A stretch of DNA of 64,000 nucleotides from Variovorax sp. UMC13 (GTDB taxonomy: Bacteria; Pseudomonadota; Gammaproteobacteria; Burkholderiales; Burkholderiaceae_C): NCBI RefSeq assembly GCF_014170375.1, contig NZ_LZZW01000010.1, positions 186,001 to 250,000 of the forward strand, in the 5' to 3' direction. A program made the position numbers and the translations under genes. The first letter of the stretch is position 1, and the number at the start of each line of letters is the position of its first letter. The notes beneath the pieces are model-generated. The model did not search any database. It was not told the origin of the DNA and worked only from the letters and a program-made list of their open reading frames with translations. This document shows positions 45,896 through 54,651 of the stretch, one piece after another.

Positions 45896-46882
45896 TCAGG
45901 CGTCCGGGCGGTAGGCGGAGTCGAGCGTGAGCGTGCCCACGGCGCGCGAGACGCAGGCGCAGATGCGCGTGTTCGCCGCTTTCTCGTGGGCGCCGAGGAA
46001 CACGTCGCGGTGGTCGAGCTCGCCGTCCACGGCCAGCACGTCCATCGCGCACAGGCCGCATTCACCGCGCTTGCAGTCCGAGAGCGTCTGCACGCCGGCC
46101 GCCTCGAGTGCGTCGAGCAGCGTGCTGTCGGCCGGGACGGTGATCGTCAGGCCGTGGCGCGGAATGCGCACCTCGAAGGCCTGCGTGGGCAGCCGGCCGC
46201 TGCTGCCGAAGGTCTCGAAGCGCAGGTGCTCGAGGGGCCGGCCGGCCGCCTGCCAGGCGCGCTTGATCGCTTCCAGCATCGGCACCGGGCCGCAGGTGTA
46301 GAGCTGGCCGCCGGGCGGGAGCGCGGCGATGGCGGCGTCGAAATCGATGGCGGCCGCGCCTTCGTGGGCCGACACGCGATCGCCCAGTGCCGCCCGCAGC
46401 TGCGAGAGGTAGCCGAGCTCGCCCGCATGGCGCGCGCCGTAGAGCATCCGCACCGGCACGCCGTTGCGTTGCGCATGGGCGCCGAGGCGCTGCGCCATTC
46501 CCACCAGCGGCGTGATGCCGATGCCGCCGGCCACCAGCAGGTAGCCGGGCGCGCCGAGGTCGAGCGCGAAGTGGTTCTGCGGCGCGCTGACCTGCAGGCG
46601 ATCGCCCACGCCCAGCCGCCACATCGCCAGCGAACCGCCACGGCCGTCGTCGAGCCGCTTCACCGCGATGCGCCAGCACCGGCCGTCGCCCTCGCCGACC
46701 AGCGAGTAGCAACGGGTCTGCAGCGTGCCCTGCGCGGTCATCACCTGCACCTGCAGGTGGGCGCCGGGTTCATGGGCACTGGCGAAACCGCCGTCGGGAC
46801 GCAGTTCGAATTCGCGCACGGTGGGCGTGACGTCGCGCAGCGCCACGACCTGCGCCTGCAGCCATTGGAGATCGCTTTTCAT
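45896..46882 (-). CDS. vanB: Vanillate demethylase reductase-type (PDR/VanB) oxidoreductase
   Basis: A 328-residue electron-transfer protein of the phthalate-dioxygenase-reductase family. In order it has a flavin domain (RCYSLVGEG near residue 57), an NAD domain (LLVAGGIGITPLVGMAQRL and TCGPVPMLEAI) and a C-terminal plant-type [2Fe-2S] ferredoxin domain with CKRGECGLCAMDVL and a distant Cys (RICACVSRA). It passes electrons from NADH to the Rieske oxygenase encoded two genes upstream. The order here is vanA, gntR, vanB rather than vanAB. Vanillate is the best guess for the substrate, from the VanA-like partner. Confidence 0.85.
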   Translation of the reverse strand: MKSDLQWLQAQVVALRDVTPTVREFELRPDGGFASAHEPGAHLQVQVMTAQGTLQTRCYSLVGEGDGRCWRIAVKRLDDGRGGSLAMWRLGVGDRLQVSAPQNHFALDLGAPGYLLVAGGIGITPLVGMAQRLGAHAQRNGVPVRMLYGARHAGELGYLSQLRAALGDRVSAHEGAAAIDFDAAIAALPPGGQLYTCGPVPMLEAIKRAWQAAGRPLEHLRFETFGSSGRLPTQAFEVRIPRHGLTITVPADSTLLDALEAAGVQTLSDCKRGECGLCAMDVLAVDGELDHRDVFLGAHEKAANTRICACVSRAVGTLTLDSAYRPDA

Positions 46883-46913
46883 CGGGAGGGCACCCCAGGA
46901 GACCGACGACCGC

Positions 46914-47690
46914 TCAGCCGCGGCGGCGGATCAGCTGCACGCCGGGCAAGGGGCGCTGCGCGGCGGTGAGCGTGCCATGCAGCGCCTCGCGCAGGTTGCG
47001 CCGCGCGATGCGGCTGTGCTCGCGCATCAGCGCCTCGGCACGCGAGCCCTCGCCGGACTCGATGGCGTCGAGCACCTGCACGTGCTGGTCCTGCGCGATC
47101 ACGAGCATGTCGCGCGCGGCCGGCGAATTCGCCTGCACGATGACGAAGCCCGAGGGCGAGGCGAAAGGCAGCTTGACCACGCGCTCCAGCTGCTGCGCGA
47201 TGACCGGGCTGCCGGCCATCTCGCACAGCAGCGCATGGAAGCGCTCGTTGTGCGTCACGTAGCGCGAGAAGGCGGCGTCGTCGAGCGCGGGCTCGCGCAA
47301 CAGCTCGTCGATGCGGCTCAGGCAGGCGCGCGCCTCGCGCAGCACCACCGGCGCCGCGCCGCGCTCGGCCGCGAGCCGCGCGACCAGGCCTTCGAGCGTG
47401 CCGCGCAGTTCGATGGCATCGGCCACGTCGCGTTCGGAGAAAGTGCGCACCGCATAGCCGCCGTTGGGCAGGGCTTCCAGCAGGCCTTCCTGTTCGAGCC
47501 GCATCAGCGCGCTGCGCACCGGCGTGCGCGACACGCCGAGCTGCTCGGCGATGGCCACCTCGGCGATGCGCGCACCGCCGGGCAGCTCGCCCGCGAGGAT
47601 CATTTCGCGCAGCCGCAGCTGCGCCTTCACGGCCTGCGAGCTGCCGCTGTCGCCGGGCTCGGCGGCGGTGGACACGGTGGCGACCTTCAT
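46914..47690 (-). CDS. vanR: GntR-family (FCD domain) regulator, VanR-like
   Basis: A 258-residue regulator: a winged helix-turn-helix ([20 protein letters not shown], then [20 protein letters not shown]) followed by an all-helical FCD ligand-binding domain with [16 protein letters not shown] and the metal-ligand-like [14 protein letters not shown]. Its ATG overlaps the vanA stop (ATGA). FCD-type VanR proteins repress vanillate demethylase genes and are released by vanillate. Candidate operators lie in the vanA/metE-like intergenic gap. The symbol is inferred from context. Confidence 0.82.
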   Translation of the reverse strand: MKVATVSTAAEPGDSGSSQAVKAQLRLREMILAGELPGGARIAEVAIAEQLGVSRTPVRSALMRLEQEGLLEALPNGGYAVRTFSERDVADAIELRGTLEGLVARLAAERGAAPVVLREARACLSRIDELLREPALDDAAFSRYVTHNERFHALLCEMAGSPVIAQQLERVVKLPFASPSGFVIVQANSPAARDMLVIAQDQHVQVLDAIESGEGSRAEALMREHSRIARRNLREALHGTLTAAQRPLPGVQLIRRRG

Positions 47691-48793
47691 GCGACCTGCC
47701 CCTCGGCGGCGTGGATCGGGATCGCGGCGCGCGCCGGCCGCTCCCGCTCGACCATGCGCTCGATGAGCCTGCGCGCCCACATCGAACCGGCGTCGATGTT
47801 GAGGTTGTAGAAGCGGTGGTCGGGGTGGTCGTCCATGGCCTTCTGCTGCGCCTCGAGCACCAGTTCGTCCTCGCGGAAGATGCCCGAGACGCCTTCGCGC
47901 AATTCGTGCGTGAGGCGCTGTTCGCCGATGCAGTAGTTGCGCGAGAAGGCCCAGAAATACAGGCAGGTCTTGTCGGTCTCGGGCGTGATGGTGTTGAGCA
48001 CGTAGCCGTTCACGCCCTTGCTGCGGTCGCCCGGGTGCTCGCCCTTCGGCACCGCCCCGCTGCCGGCCTCGGCCACGCCGACGTCGATGTTCACCGTGCA
48101 CGGGCCTTCGAAACGGATGATCTGCCAGCGGTCGACCTTGCCGGTGTAGCCGCGCGCGTGGCGGATCTGGCTGCCCCAGAAGGGCGGCGGATCGATGTCC
48201 TCCATCCAGCGCGTGACGGTGGCCGAGCGGTCGCCGTGCGTGGCGACGAAGGGCGCCTCGGCCACTTCGCGGTTGCCGATGGACGAGCCGTGCACGAAGG
48301 TCTCGTGCGTGAGGTCCATGAGGTTGTCGACCACCAGGCGGTAGTCGCAGTTCACGCGGATCATCTTGCCGTCGCCGGCCCAGGCCGGGTCGTCGTTCCA
48401 GTGCATGTCGGGCACCATCGCCGGGTCGGCCTTGGCCGGATCGCCGGGCCAGATCCAGACGAAGCGGTGCTTCTCCACCGCCGGAAAGCTGCGCACGCAG
48501 GCCGAGGGATTGAGCGTCTCCTGGCTCGGCATGTGGGTGCAGCGGCCCTGGCTGTTGTAGACCAGGCCGTGGTAGCCGCAGACCAGCTCGTCACCCTCGA
48601 GGCGACCCAGCGACAGCGGCATCAGCCGGTGCCAGCAGGCGTCTTCCAGCGCGGCCACCTGGCCGTCGGTGCGGCGGAACAGCACCACTTTCTGGTTGCA
48701 GACGGTGCGCGGCAGCAGCGCGTGGCGCACTTCCACGTCATAGGCGGCGGCGTACCAGGCGTTCAGCGGAAAGGCACTCGTGGGCGTTTTCAT
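47687..48793 (-). CDS. vanA: Rieske oxygenase, vanillate O-demethylase oxygenase-like (VanA)
   Basis: A 368-residue Rieske non-haem iron oxygenase. The Rieske centre is seen as [11 protein letters not shown] and [14 protein letters not shown] in the first third, and the mononuclear iron site as [13 protein letters not shown] near residue 160. VanA converts vanillate to protocatechuate and formaldehyde with electrons from VanB. The N-terminus ([14 protein letters not shown]) and C-terminal region match the VanA group rather than ring-dihydroxylating dioxygenases. It is the first gene of the operon and is divergent from a MetE-like gene. Confidence 0.85.
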   Translation of the reverse strand: MKTPTSAFPLNAWYAAAYDVEVRHALLPRTVCNQKVVLFRRTDGQVAALEDACWHRLMPLSLGRLEGDELVCGYHGLVYNSQGRCTHMPSQETLNPSACVRSFPAVEKHRFVWIWPGDPAKADPAMVPDMHWNDDPAWAGDGKMIRVNCDYRLVVDNLMDLTHETFVHGSSIGNREVAEAPFVATHGDRSATVTRWMEDIDPPPFWGSQIRHARGYTGKVDRWQIIRFEGPCTVNIDVGVAEAGSGAVPKGEHPGDRSKGVNGYVLNTITPETDKTCLYFWAFSRNYCIGEQRLTHELREGVSGIFREDELVLEAQQKAMDDHPDHRFYNLNIDAGSMWARRLIERMVERERPARAAIPIHAAEGQVA

Positions 48794-48802
48794 GAATACT
48801 CA

Positions 48803-48876
48803 ATGTATACAGAAACACCGAAAAATCCAGCGTTTCCGCCAATTTCAAGGGTAAGTACTGATCATCCTGTACACAT
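48803..48876. promoter_or_regulatory. Inverted pair of GntR-like sites in the vanA / metE-like gap
   Basis: ATGTATACAG at 48803-48812 and CTGTACACAT at 48867-48876 are inverted copies differing at one of ten positions. The GTATAC-type core fits FCD-type GntR operators. They bracket the divergent promoters of vanA and the methyltransferase gene. Confidence 0.45.
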
Positions 48877-48937
48877 CGACTTCCGCTTCGGAGGCGATAC
48901 GATGCTGCGCTCGATCCCCATCCGACGGAGACCTCCC

Positions 48938-50059
48938 ATGTCACAGCACGCCGCCCTCCCCGCCCGCTACGACCATGTCGGCAGCTTCCTGCGCCCCCAA
49001 TACCTGCTCGAGGCGAGAGAGCAGAAGGCCAAGGGCGCGATCACGCCCGAGCAGCTGCGCACGGTCGAAGACCGGGCCATCAGCGAGATCGTGCAGTTCC
49101 AGCAGGACGTGGGCCTCAAGAGCATCACCGACGGCGAGTTCCGCCGCACCTACTTCCACATCGACTTCCTCGACCAGCTGGGCGGCGTGAAGACGGACAT
49201 TCCGGTCACCATCCGCAAGCCCGACGGCACCGAGGAACTGGCACCGCCCGCGATGCGCGTGATCGACAAGGTCCGGCACGTGAAGAACATCCAGCTGGCC
49301 GACTTCGAGTACCTCCAGAGCCAGGTGGCGGCCGGCCGCACGCCCAAGGTGACCATCCCCTCGCCCACCATGCTGCACTTCCGCGGCGGACGCGCGGGCA
49401 TCAGCAAGGTGGCGTATCCCGAGCTCGACCCGGTGTTCTACGACGACGTGGCCCAGGCCTATGGCGACGAGCTGCGCTCGCTGGCCGCGGCCGGCTGCAC
49501 CTATGTGCAGATGGACGACACCAACCTCGCCTACCTCTGCGACGAACGCATGCGCGAGGCGGCCCGCCAGCGCGGCGACGACCCCAACGAGCTGCCGCAC
49601 CGCTACGCCGCCTTCATCAACAAGGTGGTGGCGCAGAAGCCGCCGGGCATGCTGCTGGCCATGCACCTGTGCCGCGGCAACTTCAAGAGCACGCATGCCG
49701 CGGCCGGCAACTACGAGCCGGTGGCCGAGGCGCTCTTGAAGGAGATGGACCTCGATGCCTACTTCATGGAGTACGACGACGCACGCTCGGGCGACTTCAA
49801 GCCGCTGCGCTACCTGCCCAAGGGCAAGACCGTGGTGCTGGGCCTGGTGACCACCAAGTTCGGCGAGATGGAAGACAAGGACGAACTCAAGCGCCGCATC
49901 GACGACGCCGCGAAGTACGTGCCGCTCGAGCAGCTCGCGCTGTCGCCGCAATGCGGCTTCTCGAGCACGGTGCACGGCAACAACATCGCGGTCGAGGCGC
50001 AGCGCAACAAGCTGCGGCTGGTGATCGAGACGGCGCGCGAGGTGTGGGGTACCGACTAG
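48938..50059 (+). CDS. Cobalamin-independent methionine synthase (MetE C-terminal) family protein
   Basis: A 373-residue, single-domain MetE-like protein of the YxjG/YxjH type. The zinc ligands of the family can be seen: MHLCRGN (His and Cys) near residue 240, a Glu in FMEYDD, and the final Cys in LSPQCGFSS. The N-terminal VGSFLRP and [13 protein letters not shown] are typical. MetE uses methyltetrahydrofolate-glutamate and homocysteine; the short homologues often use other methyl donors. The ATG at 48938 has GGAG upstream. It is divergent from the vanillate demethylase operon, so a link to methyl or C1 metabolism is possible but inferred. Confidence 0.85.
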   Translation: MSQHAALPARYDHVGSFLRPQYLLEAREQKAKGAITPEQLRTVEDRAISEIVQFQQDVGLKSITDGEFRRTYFHIDFLDQLGGVKTDIPVTIRKPDGTEELAPPAMRVIDKVRHVKNIQLADFEYLQSQVAAGRTPKVTIPSPTMLHFRGGRAGISKVAYPELDPVFYDDVAQAYGDELRSLAAAGCTYVQMDDTNLAYLCDERMREAARQRGDDPNELPHRYAAFINKVVAQKPPGMLLAMHLCRGNFKSTHAAAGNYEPVAEALLKEMDLDAYFMEYDDARSGDFKPLRYLPKGKTVVLGLVTTKFGEMEDKDELKRRIDDAAKYVPLEQLALSPQCGFSSTVHGNNIAVEAQRNKLRLVIETAREVWGTD

Positions 50060-50082
50060 GGCCTGTTCACACCACAGGCCCT
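50058..50082. terminator. Hairpin between convergent metE-like and lysR genes
   Basis: A 9-bp stem (AGGGCCTGT / ACAGGCCCT) around a seven-base loop, beginning within the metE-like stop codon. It lacks a T-run on either side, so it may serve both directions weakly. Confidence 0.5.
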
Positions 50083-50087
50083 GGCCT

Positions 50088-50981
50088 TCAGACAGCGGCA
50101 AAGGCCCGCTGCAGCGCCTCTCGCACCGTGTGGGCCACGCCCTCGCGGCTGCCCTTGCGCCAGACCAGGTGCAACTCCGATTCGAGTGCCGCGTGGGGCT
50201 GCAGCGCGCGGAAGGCCACGTGGGCATAGCCCAGGCGTTGCGCCGATGCGGGCACCAGCGCCACGCCCATGCCCGCATCGACCAGCGACAGGATCGAGTG
50301 CGTGTGACTCAGCGTCTGCACCGTCTCGGGCGCCACGCCTTCGGCGCGCAGGCGCCCGGCGATGAGCTCGTAGAGATAGCGCGTCTCCGACGGGCAGAAC
50401 TCGATGAAGGGCTGGCCCTGCAGGGCCGACAGCGGCATCGCCGGCCCCTCGGCCAGCGCATGGCCGCGCGGCGCGGCCAGCACCAGCGGCTCGCGCATCA
50501 GCGTGCTCGCGTCGGCGAAGCTGCGCGGCACGAAGGGCCGCACGATGCCGAGCTCGATGCGGTCGCCGGCCAGCGCGTCGAGCTGGTCGGTGGTCTGCAT
50601 CTCGCGCAGCATCACCTGCACGTCGGGCAATGCGGTGCGCAGCGCGAGCAGCACCGTCGGCAGGACCGAGAAGCTGGCCGCCGCGATGAAGCCCAGCGTC
50701 ACGCTGCCGGCGTCGGCCCGCATCGCGCGGCGCGCGGCCAGCGCCGCGGCCTGGCTGCGGCGCAGGATGTCCTCGGCCTCGCGCAGGAACACGCTGCCGG
50801 CCGGCGTGAGCCGCACCGTGCCGCCCGCGCGCTCGAGCAGGCGCGCGCCCACCTCGTGCTCGAGCAGCTGGATTTGCCGCGTGAGCGGCGGCTGGGTCAT
50901 GTTCAGCAGGACGGCGGCGCGACCGAAATGGAGTTCGGTCGCGACGGCCACGAAGCAGCGGAGTTGGGAGAGCTGGAACAC
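50088..50981 (-). CDS. LysR-family transcriptional regulator
   Basis: A 297-residue regulator with the LysR helix-turn-helix at the N-terminus (LRCFVAVATELHFGRAAVLLN, with MTQPPLTRQIQLLEHEVGARL after it) and a periplasmic-binding-fold effector domain (SVTLGFIAAASFSVLPTVL). It is divergent from a DapA-family gene and a Bug binding protein gene across 100 bp, and probably activates or represses them in response to a carboxylate. The effector is not evident. Confidence 0.92.
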   Translation of the reverse strand: MFQLSQLRCFVAVATELHFGRAAVLLNMTQPPLTRQIQLLEHEVGARLLERAGGTVRLTPAGSVFLREAEDILRRSQAAALAARRAMRADAGSVTLGFIAAASFSVLPTVLLALRTALPDVQVMLREMQTTDQLDALAGDRIELGIVRPFVPRSFADASTLMREPLVLAAPRGHALAEGPAMPLSALQGQPFIEFCPSETRYLYELIAGRLRAEGVAPETVQTLSHTHSILSLVDAGMGVALVPASAQRLGYAHVAFRALQPHAALESELHLVWRKGSREGVAHTVREALQRAFAAV

Positions 50982-51081
50982 GATTCAGTTTTTGAATGGC
51001 GGCATCGCCTGATTGGATTGGACGCGATCGTCGCCGGTTTCTAGAGTCGCCACTCGGCTTTCATGATTCTGGAGACAAGCG

Positions 51082-51999
51082 ATGAGTTTCTTTCACGGCG
51101 CGGACCTGCGCCAAGCGTTGAACGGCATTTCGGGCATTCTGGTCACCCCCTTCGACGCGAACGACGCGATCGCGCCCGCACCGCTGCAACCCGTGGTCGA
51201 CCGCGCCATCGCGGCCGGCGTGCAGGTGCTGGTGGCCAACGGCAACACCAGCGAGTTCTACGGCCTGCAGGCACACGAGGCCGAACAGGCGGTGCGCATC
51301 TCGGCCGACTGCGTGCGCGGCCGCGTGCCGCTCCTGGCCGGCATCGGCCGCAGCGTGCACGAAGCCTGCGCGCTGGCCCGGGTCTCGCGCGCGGCCGGCG
51401 CCGATGCGCTGATGGTGCACCAGCCACCGGACCCCTTCGTCTCGCCGCGCGGCGTGCTGGCCTATGTGCAGCGCATCGCCGAGGCCGGCGAGGGACTGCC
51501 GCTGGTGCTCTACCTGCGCAACGAGAACATCGGGCTCGACGCGATCGAGGCCCTGTGCCGCGTGCCCGAGGTGGTTGGCGTCAAGTGGGCATCGCCCACG
51601 CCGCTGGTGCTGGCGCAGGCGATGCGCCGCACCGCCGACCGTGAACTGGCCTGGGTCGGCGGCCTGGCCGAGGTCTGGGCGCCGCCCTTCTATGCGGTCG
51701 GCGCGCGCGGTTTCACCTCGGGGCTGATCAACGTGATGCCCGAGCGCTCGGTGGCGATCTACAACGCACTGGAAGACGCCAACCACGCGCGTGCCATGCA
51801 GCTGATCGACGAGATGCTGCCCTTCGAGGAACTGCGCGCGCAGGAGAACAACGGCACCAACGTGACCGTGGTCAAGACCGCGCTGCAGATGATGGGCAAC
51901 GACTGCGGCGCCACCCGCGCGCCCTCGGCCTGGCCGCTCACCGATGCACAGCAACAGGCGCTGCATGCGCTGCTGCAGGGCTGGCAGCTCACCCGCTGA
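51082..51999 (+). CDS. Dihydrodipicolinate synthase (DapA) family aldolase/dehydratase
   Basis: A 305-residue TIM-barrel enzyme of the DapA/NAL family. GILVTPFDAND near residue 18, ANGNTSEFYGL near 52 (the GTTGE-like position), and the Schiff-base lysine in VVGVKWASPTPL near 170 with the preceding Tyr in LVLYLRNENIG are visible. This is probably not lysine biosynthesis: such genes next to LysR and Bug/TTT proteins usually encode 5-dehydro-4-deoxyglucarate dehydratases or keto-acid lyases. The ATG at 51082 has GGAGAC upstream. A second gene for a binding protein follows after 52 bp. Confidence 0.88.
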   Translation: MSFFHGADLRQALNGISGILVTPFDANDAIAPAPLQPVVDRAIAAGVQVLVANGNTSEFYGLQAHEAEQAVRISADCVRGRVPLLAGIGRSVHEACALARVSRAAGADALMVHQPPDPFVSPRGVLAYVQRIAEAGEGLPLVLYLRNENIGLDAIEALCRVPEVVGVKWASPTPLVLAQAMRRTADRELAWVGGLAEVWAPPFYAVGARGFTSGLINVMPERSVAIYNALEDANHARAMQLIDEMLPFEELRAQENNGTNVTVVKTALQMMGNDCGATRAPSAWPLTDAQQQALHALLQGWQLTR

Positions 52000-52051
52000 G
52001 CCCGCCTCCCTCTCTTTCTCTCGCGCACCCCATAACGATCAAGGACAAACC

Positions 52052-53011
52052 ATGAAACTGCGTCGCTCCCTGCTGCTCTTCGCCGCCCTGCTGCCCCTGG
52101 GCAGCGCGGCCCTGGCCCAGGCCTATCCCGCCCGGCCGATCACCATCGTGCTCGGCTCCACCGCCGGCAGCGCCACCGACGGCCTGGCGCGCGCCATCGC
52201 GGCCGAGGTCACCAAGTCCAGCGGCCAGCCGGTGATCGTCGACAACCGGGCCGGCGCCTTCGGCGGCATCGCGGCGCAGTACACGGCCAACGCGCAGCCC
52301 GACGGCTACACGCTGTTCATGACCACCAACACCACGCAGTCGGCCAACCCGCACCTGCTGAAGAAGCTCAGCTACGACCCGATCAAGGACTTCGCGCCGG
52401 TGGCATTGCTGGCGCGCGGCTACCTGGCGCTGGTGGTCAACCCCAAGGTCAAGGCGAACAACGTGGCCGAGCTGGTGGCGCTGGCCAAGAGCGCGCCGGG
52501 CAAGCTCAACTACGGCTCGGGCAGTTCGTCGGCACAGGTGGCGACCGAACTGTTCCAGCAATCGACCGGCACCAAGTTCACCTACGTGCCGTACAAGGCC
52601 AACCCGCCGGCCGTGCTCGACCTGGTGGGCGGGCAGATCGACCTGATGATCGTCGACCTCACGACCAGCCTGCCCCAGGTCAAGGCCGGCAAGCTGCGCG
52701 CGCTGGGCATCAGCAGTGCGAAGCCCTCGCCGCTGGTGCCCGAGGTGCCGACCATCGCCACCTCGCTGCCCGGCTACGAGTTCGGCTATTGGAACGCGCT
52801 CTATGCGCCCGCCAAGACGCCCGCGCCGGTGGTGCAGCGGCTCAGCGAACTCATGCGCGACGCGCTGGCCACGCCCTCGGTGCGCCAGGCGATCGAGAAG
52901 ACCGGGCAGGAAGTCGCGTTCGCGCCGCCCGAGGAGCTGGCGAAGTTCCAGCTGGCGGAGCTGGAGCGCTGGGGCCGGATCATCAAGGCCGCGGGCATCG
53001 AACCCGAATAA
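52052..53011 (+). CDS. Bug-family TTT substrate-binding protein
   Basis: A 319-residue periplasmic protein with a signal peptide (RRSLLLFAALLPLGSAALAQ, cleavage after AQA near residue 23). The mature start (YPARPITIVLGSTAGSATDG), the NYGSGSSSAQVATELF segment and LRALGISSAKPSPLVPEVPT are Bug/TctC signatures. These proteins capture carboxylates for tripartite tricarboxylate transporters, although no TctA/TctB genes are here, as is common in Variovorax. It is co-directional with the DapA-family gene. A tandem repeat pair follows its stop. Confidence 0.9.
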   Translation: MKLRRSLLLFAALLPLGSAALAQAYPARPITIVLGSTAGSATDGLARAIAAEVTKSSGQPVIVDNRAGAFGGIAAQYTANAQPDGYTLFMTTNTTQSANPHLLKKLSYDPIKDFAPVALLARGYLALVVNPKVKANNVAELVALAKSAPGKLNYGSGSSSAQVATELFQQSTGTKFTYVPYKANPPAVLDLVGGQIDLMIVDLTTSLPQVKAGKLRALGISSAKPSPLVPEVPTIATSLPGYEFGYWNALYAPAKTPAPVVQRLSELMRDALATPSVRQAIEKTGQEVAFAPPEELAKFQLAELERWGRIIKAAGIEPE

Positions 53012-53014
53012 AGG

Positions 53015-53115
53015 TCCTCCCCCGAAGGCTCGCGCACTGCGTGTCGCTTCGCCCTCCCCCTCAAGGGGGCGACACCAGCGGTCCGGCGAAGCCGGTTCCG
53101 CGGTAGCACTTGGCT
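53015..53115 (+). repeat. Oriented intergenic repeat, copy D (first of a tandem pair)
   Basis: It contains CCCCGAAGGCTCG, GCACTGCGTGTCGCTTCGCCC, the hairpin CCCTCCCCCTCAAGGGGGCG and CGAAGCCGG, ending TTCCGCGGTAGCACTTGGCT, the same ending type as copy B. Confidence 0.85.
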
Positions 53116-53213
53116 CTCCCCCGAAGTCTCGCGCACTGCGTGTCGCTTCGCCCTCCCCCTCAAGGGGGCGACACCAGCGGCCCGGCAAAGCCGGTTCCGC
53201 GGTGTCCCTGGTA
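53116..53213 (+). repeat. Oriented intergenic repeat, copy E (second of a tandem pair)
   Basis: The same block order as copy D, differing in a few bases and ending TTCCGCGGTGTCCCTGGTA like copies A and C. This pair lies between two genes on the same strand, not between convergent genes. Confidence 0.85.
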
Positions 53214-53265
53214 CTTCGCTGGATAGCGCGGGGCGTTTCGCGCGGGCCGGTTAATCTCTGCGGAC

Positions 53266-54648
53266 ATGCCGCACCTGCTCCAGCCCTGGCTGCCCTCGCC
53301 CTCCCAGCATTTCCTGGTCGTGACCTTCGCGCTGCTCGTCTATGTGCTGACGACGCGGGCGCGGCGCGAGCAGCGGGCGCCGACCACGGCCATCGCCTGG
53401 GTCATGGGGCTGCTGCTGATCCCGTACGTCACGCTGCCGATCTACCTGCTGTTCGGCCAGCGCAAGCTGCGGCCGGTGGGCGCGCCGCGGCCGCCGCGCA
53501 CGCTGCCAGCGGGCCACTGGGCGGCCGAGCTCATCGAGAGCTTCGGCCTGCCGGCCCCCGGGCGCTGCGCGCCGCGCTTCCATGCCGACGGCGCCGCGGC
53601 GCGCGATGCGCTGTGGCAGGTGATCGACGGCGCGCGCACGCGGCTCGACGTCTGCACCTTCATCATCGGCGACGACGCGCTGGGCCACGAGGCCGTGACC
53701 CGGCTCACGCGGCGAGCCCGCGACGGCGTGCAGGTGCGCGTGCTGCTCGACGGCTTCGGCGCGCTCACGCTGCCGACCCACCACTTCGATGCGCTGCGCT
53801 CGGCCGGCGGCACGGTGGCGGTGTTCCGGCCGCTGTTCAGCCTGCGGCGCAACGGCCCGCGCAACCTGCGCAACCACCGCAAGCTGGTGATCGCCGACGA
53901 CCGCTGGCTCTGGTCGGGTGGACGCAACCTCGCGGGCGAATACTTCACCGGCAACGACGAGCATCCGGTGCCCTGGCGCGACCTGTCCTTCGACCTGCAC
54001 GGCAGCGTGGCCGAGGCCGCGGCGGTGCAGTTCGAGCACGACTGGTCCTCGGTGCGCGACACCACGCCGCGCGACATCCCGCCCAGCGCCACCGACACCC
54101 AGCGCGAGGACGGCACGCTGGCGCAGTTCCTGCCCAGCGGCCCGGACCAGACCGAAGACACGGCGCACGCGCTGCTGATCGACGCCTGCTTCCGCGCCGA
54201 GCACCGCATCCTGGCCATCACGCCCTACTTCGTGCCCGACGACGGCCTGCGCAACGCGCTGCGCCTGGCCGCGCGGCGCGGCGTGCAGGTGACCATCGCG
54301 GTGCCCGAATGCTCGAACCACCGGCTGGCCGACTTCGTGCGCGCGCGGGCGATGCGCGACCTGGCCGGCGCCGGCGTGACCTTCCGCATGCTGCCCTTCA
54401 TGGCGCATGCCAAGGCGGTGGTGGTCGACGAGCAGCTGGCGCTGTGCGGTTCGATCAACCTCGACCTGCGCAGCCTGCTGCTCAACCACGAGGCGGCGGT
54501 GGTGTTCTACGGCCGCGCGCCCATCGACTGGCTGGCCCACTGGATCGAGACCACGGCCTCGGCCGGCGCGCCCTACCGCGCGCGGCGGCCCGGGCTGATG
54601 CGCGACTTGGCCGAAGGCCTGCTGCTCACCATCGCCTTCCAGCTCTGA
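53266..54648 (+). CDS. cls: Cardiolipin synthase-like phospholipase D family protein
   Basis: A 460-residue membrane protein with one or two N-terminal helices (to about residue 70) and two PLD catalytic motifs: NHRKLVIADDRWLWSGGRN near 205 and MAHAKAVVVDEQLALCGSIN near 385, both of the form HxKxxxxD. This is the architecture of bacterial cardiolipin synthases, which condense two phosphatidylglycerols. The N-terminal PTTAIAWVMGLLLIPYVTLP matches the Cls PLDc_N region. The symbol is by family only, as a second Cls may exist in the genome. Its stop lies 3 bp from the convergent ROK-like gene. Confidence 0.85.
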   Translation: MPHLLQPWLPSPSQHFLVVTFALLVYVLTTRARREQRAPTTAIAWVMGLLLIPYVTLPIYLLFGQRKLRPVGAPRPPRTLPAGHWAAELIESFGLPAPGRCAPRFHADGAAARDALWQVIDGARTRLDVCTFIIGDDALGHEAVTRLTRRARDGVQVRVLLDGFGALTLPTHHFDALRSAGGTVAVFRPLFSLRRNGPRNLRNHRKLVIADDRWLWSGGRNLAGEYFTGNDEHPVPWRDLSFDLHGSVAEAAAVQFEHDWSSVRDTTPRDIPPSATDTQREDGTLAQFLPSGPDQTEDTAHALLIDACFRAEHRILAITPYFVPDDGLRNALRLAARRGVQVTIAVPECSNHRLADFVRARAMRDLAGAGVTFRMLPFMAHAKAVVVDEQLALCGSINLDLRSLLLNHEAAVVFYGRAPIDWLAHWIETTASAGAPYRARRPGLMRDLAEGLLLTIAFQL

Positions 54649-54651
54649 GCT

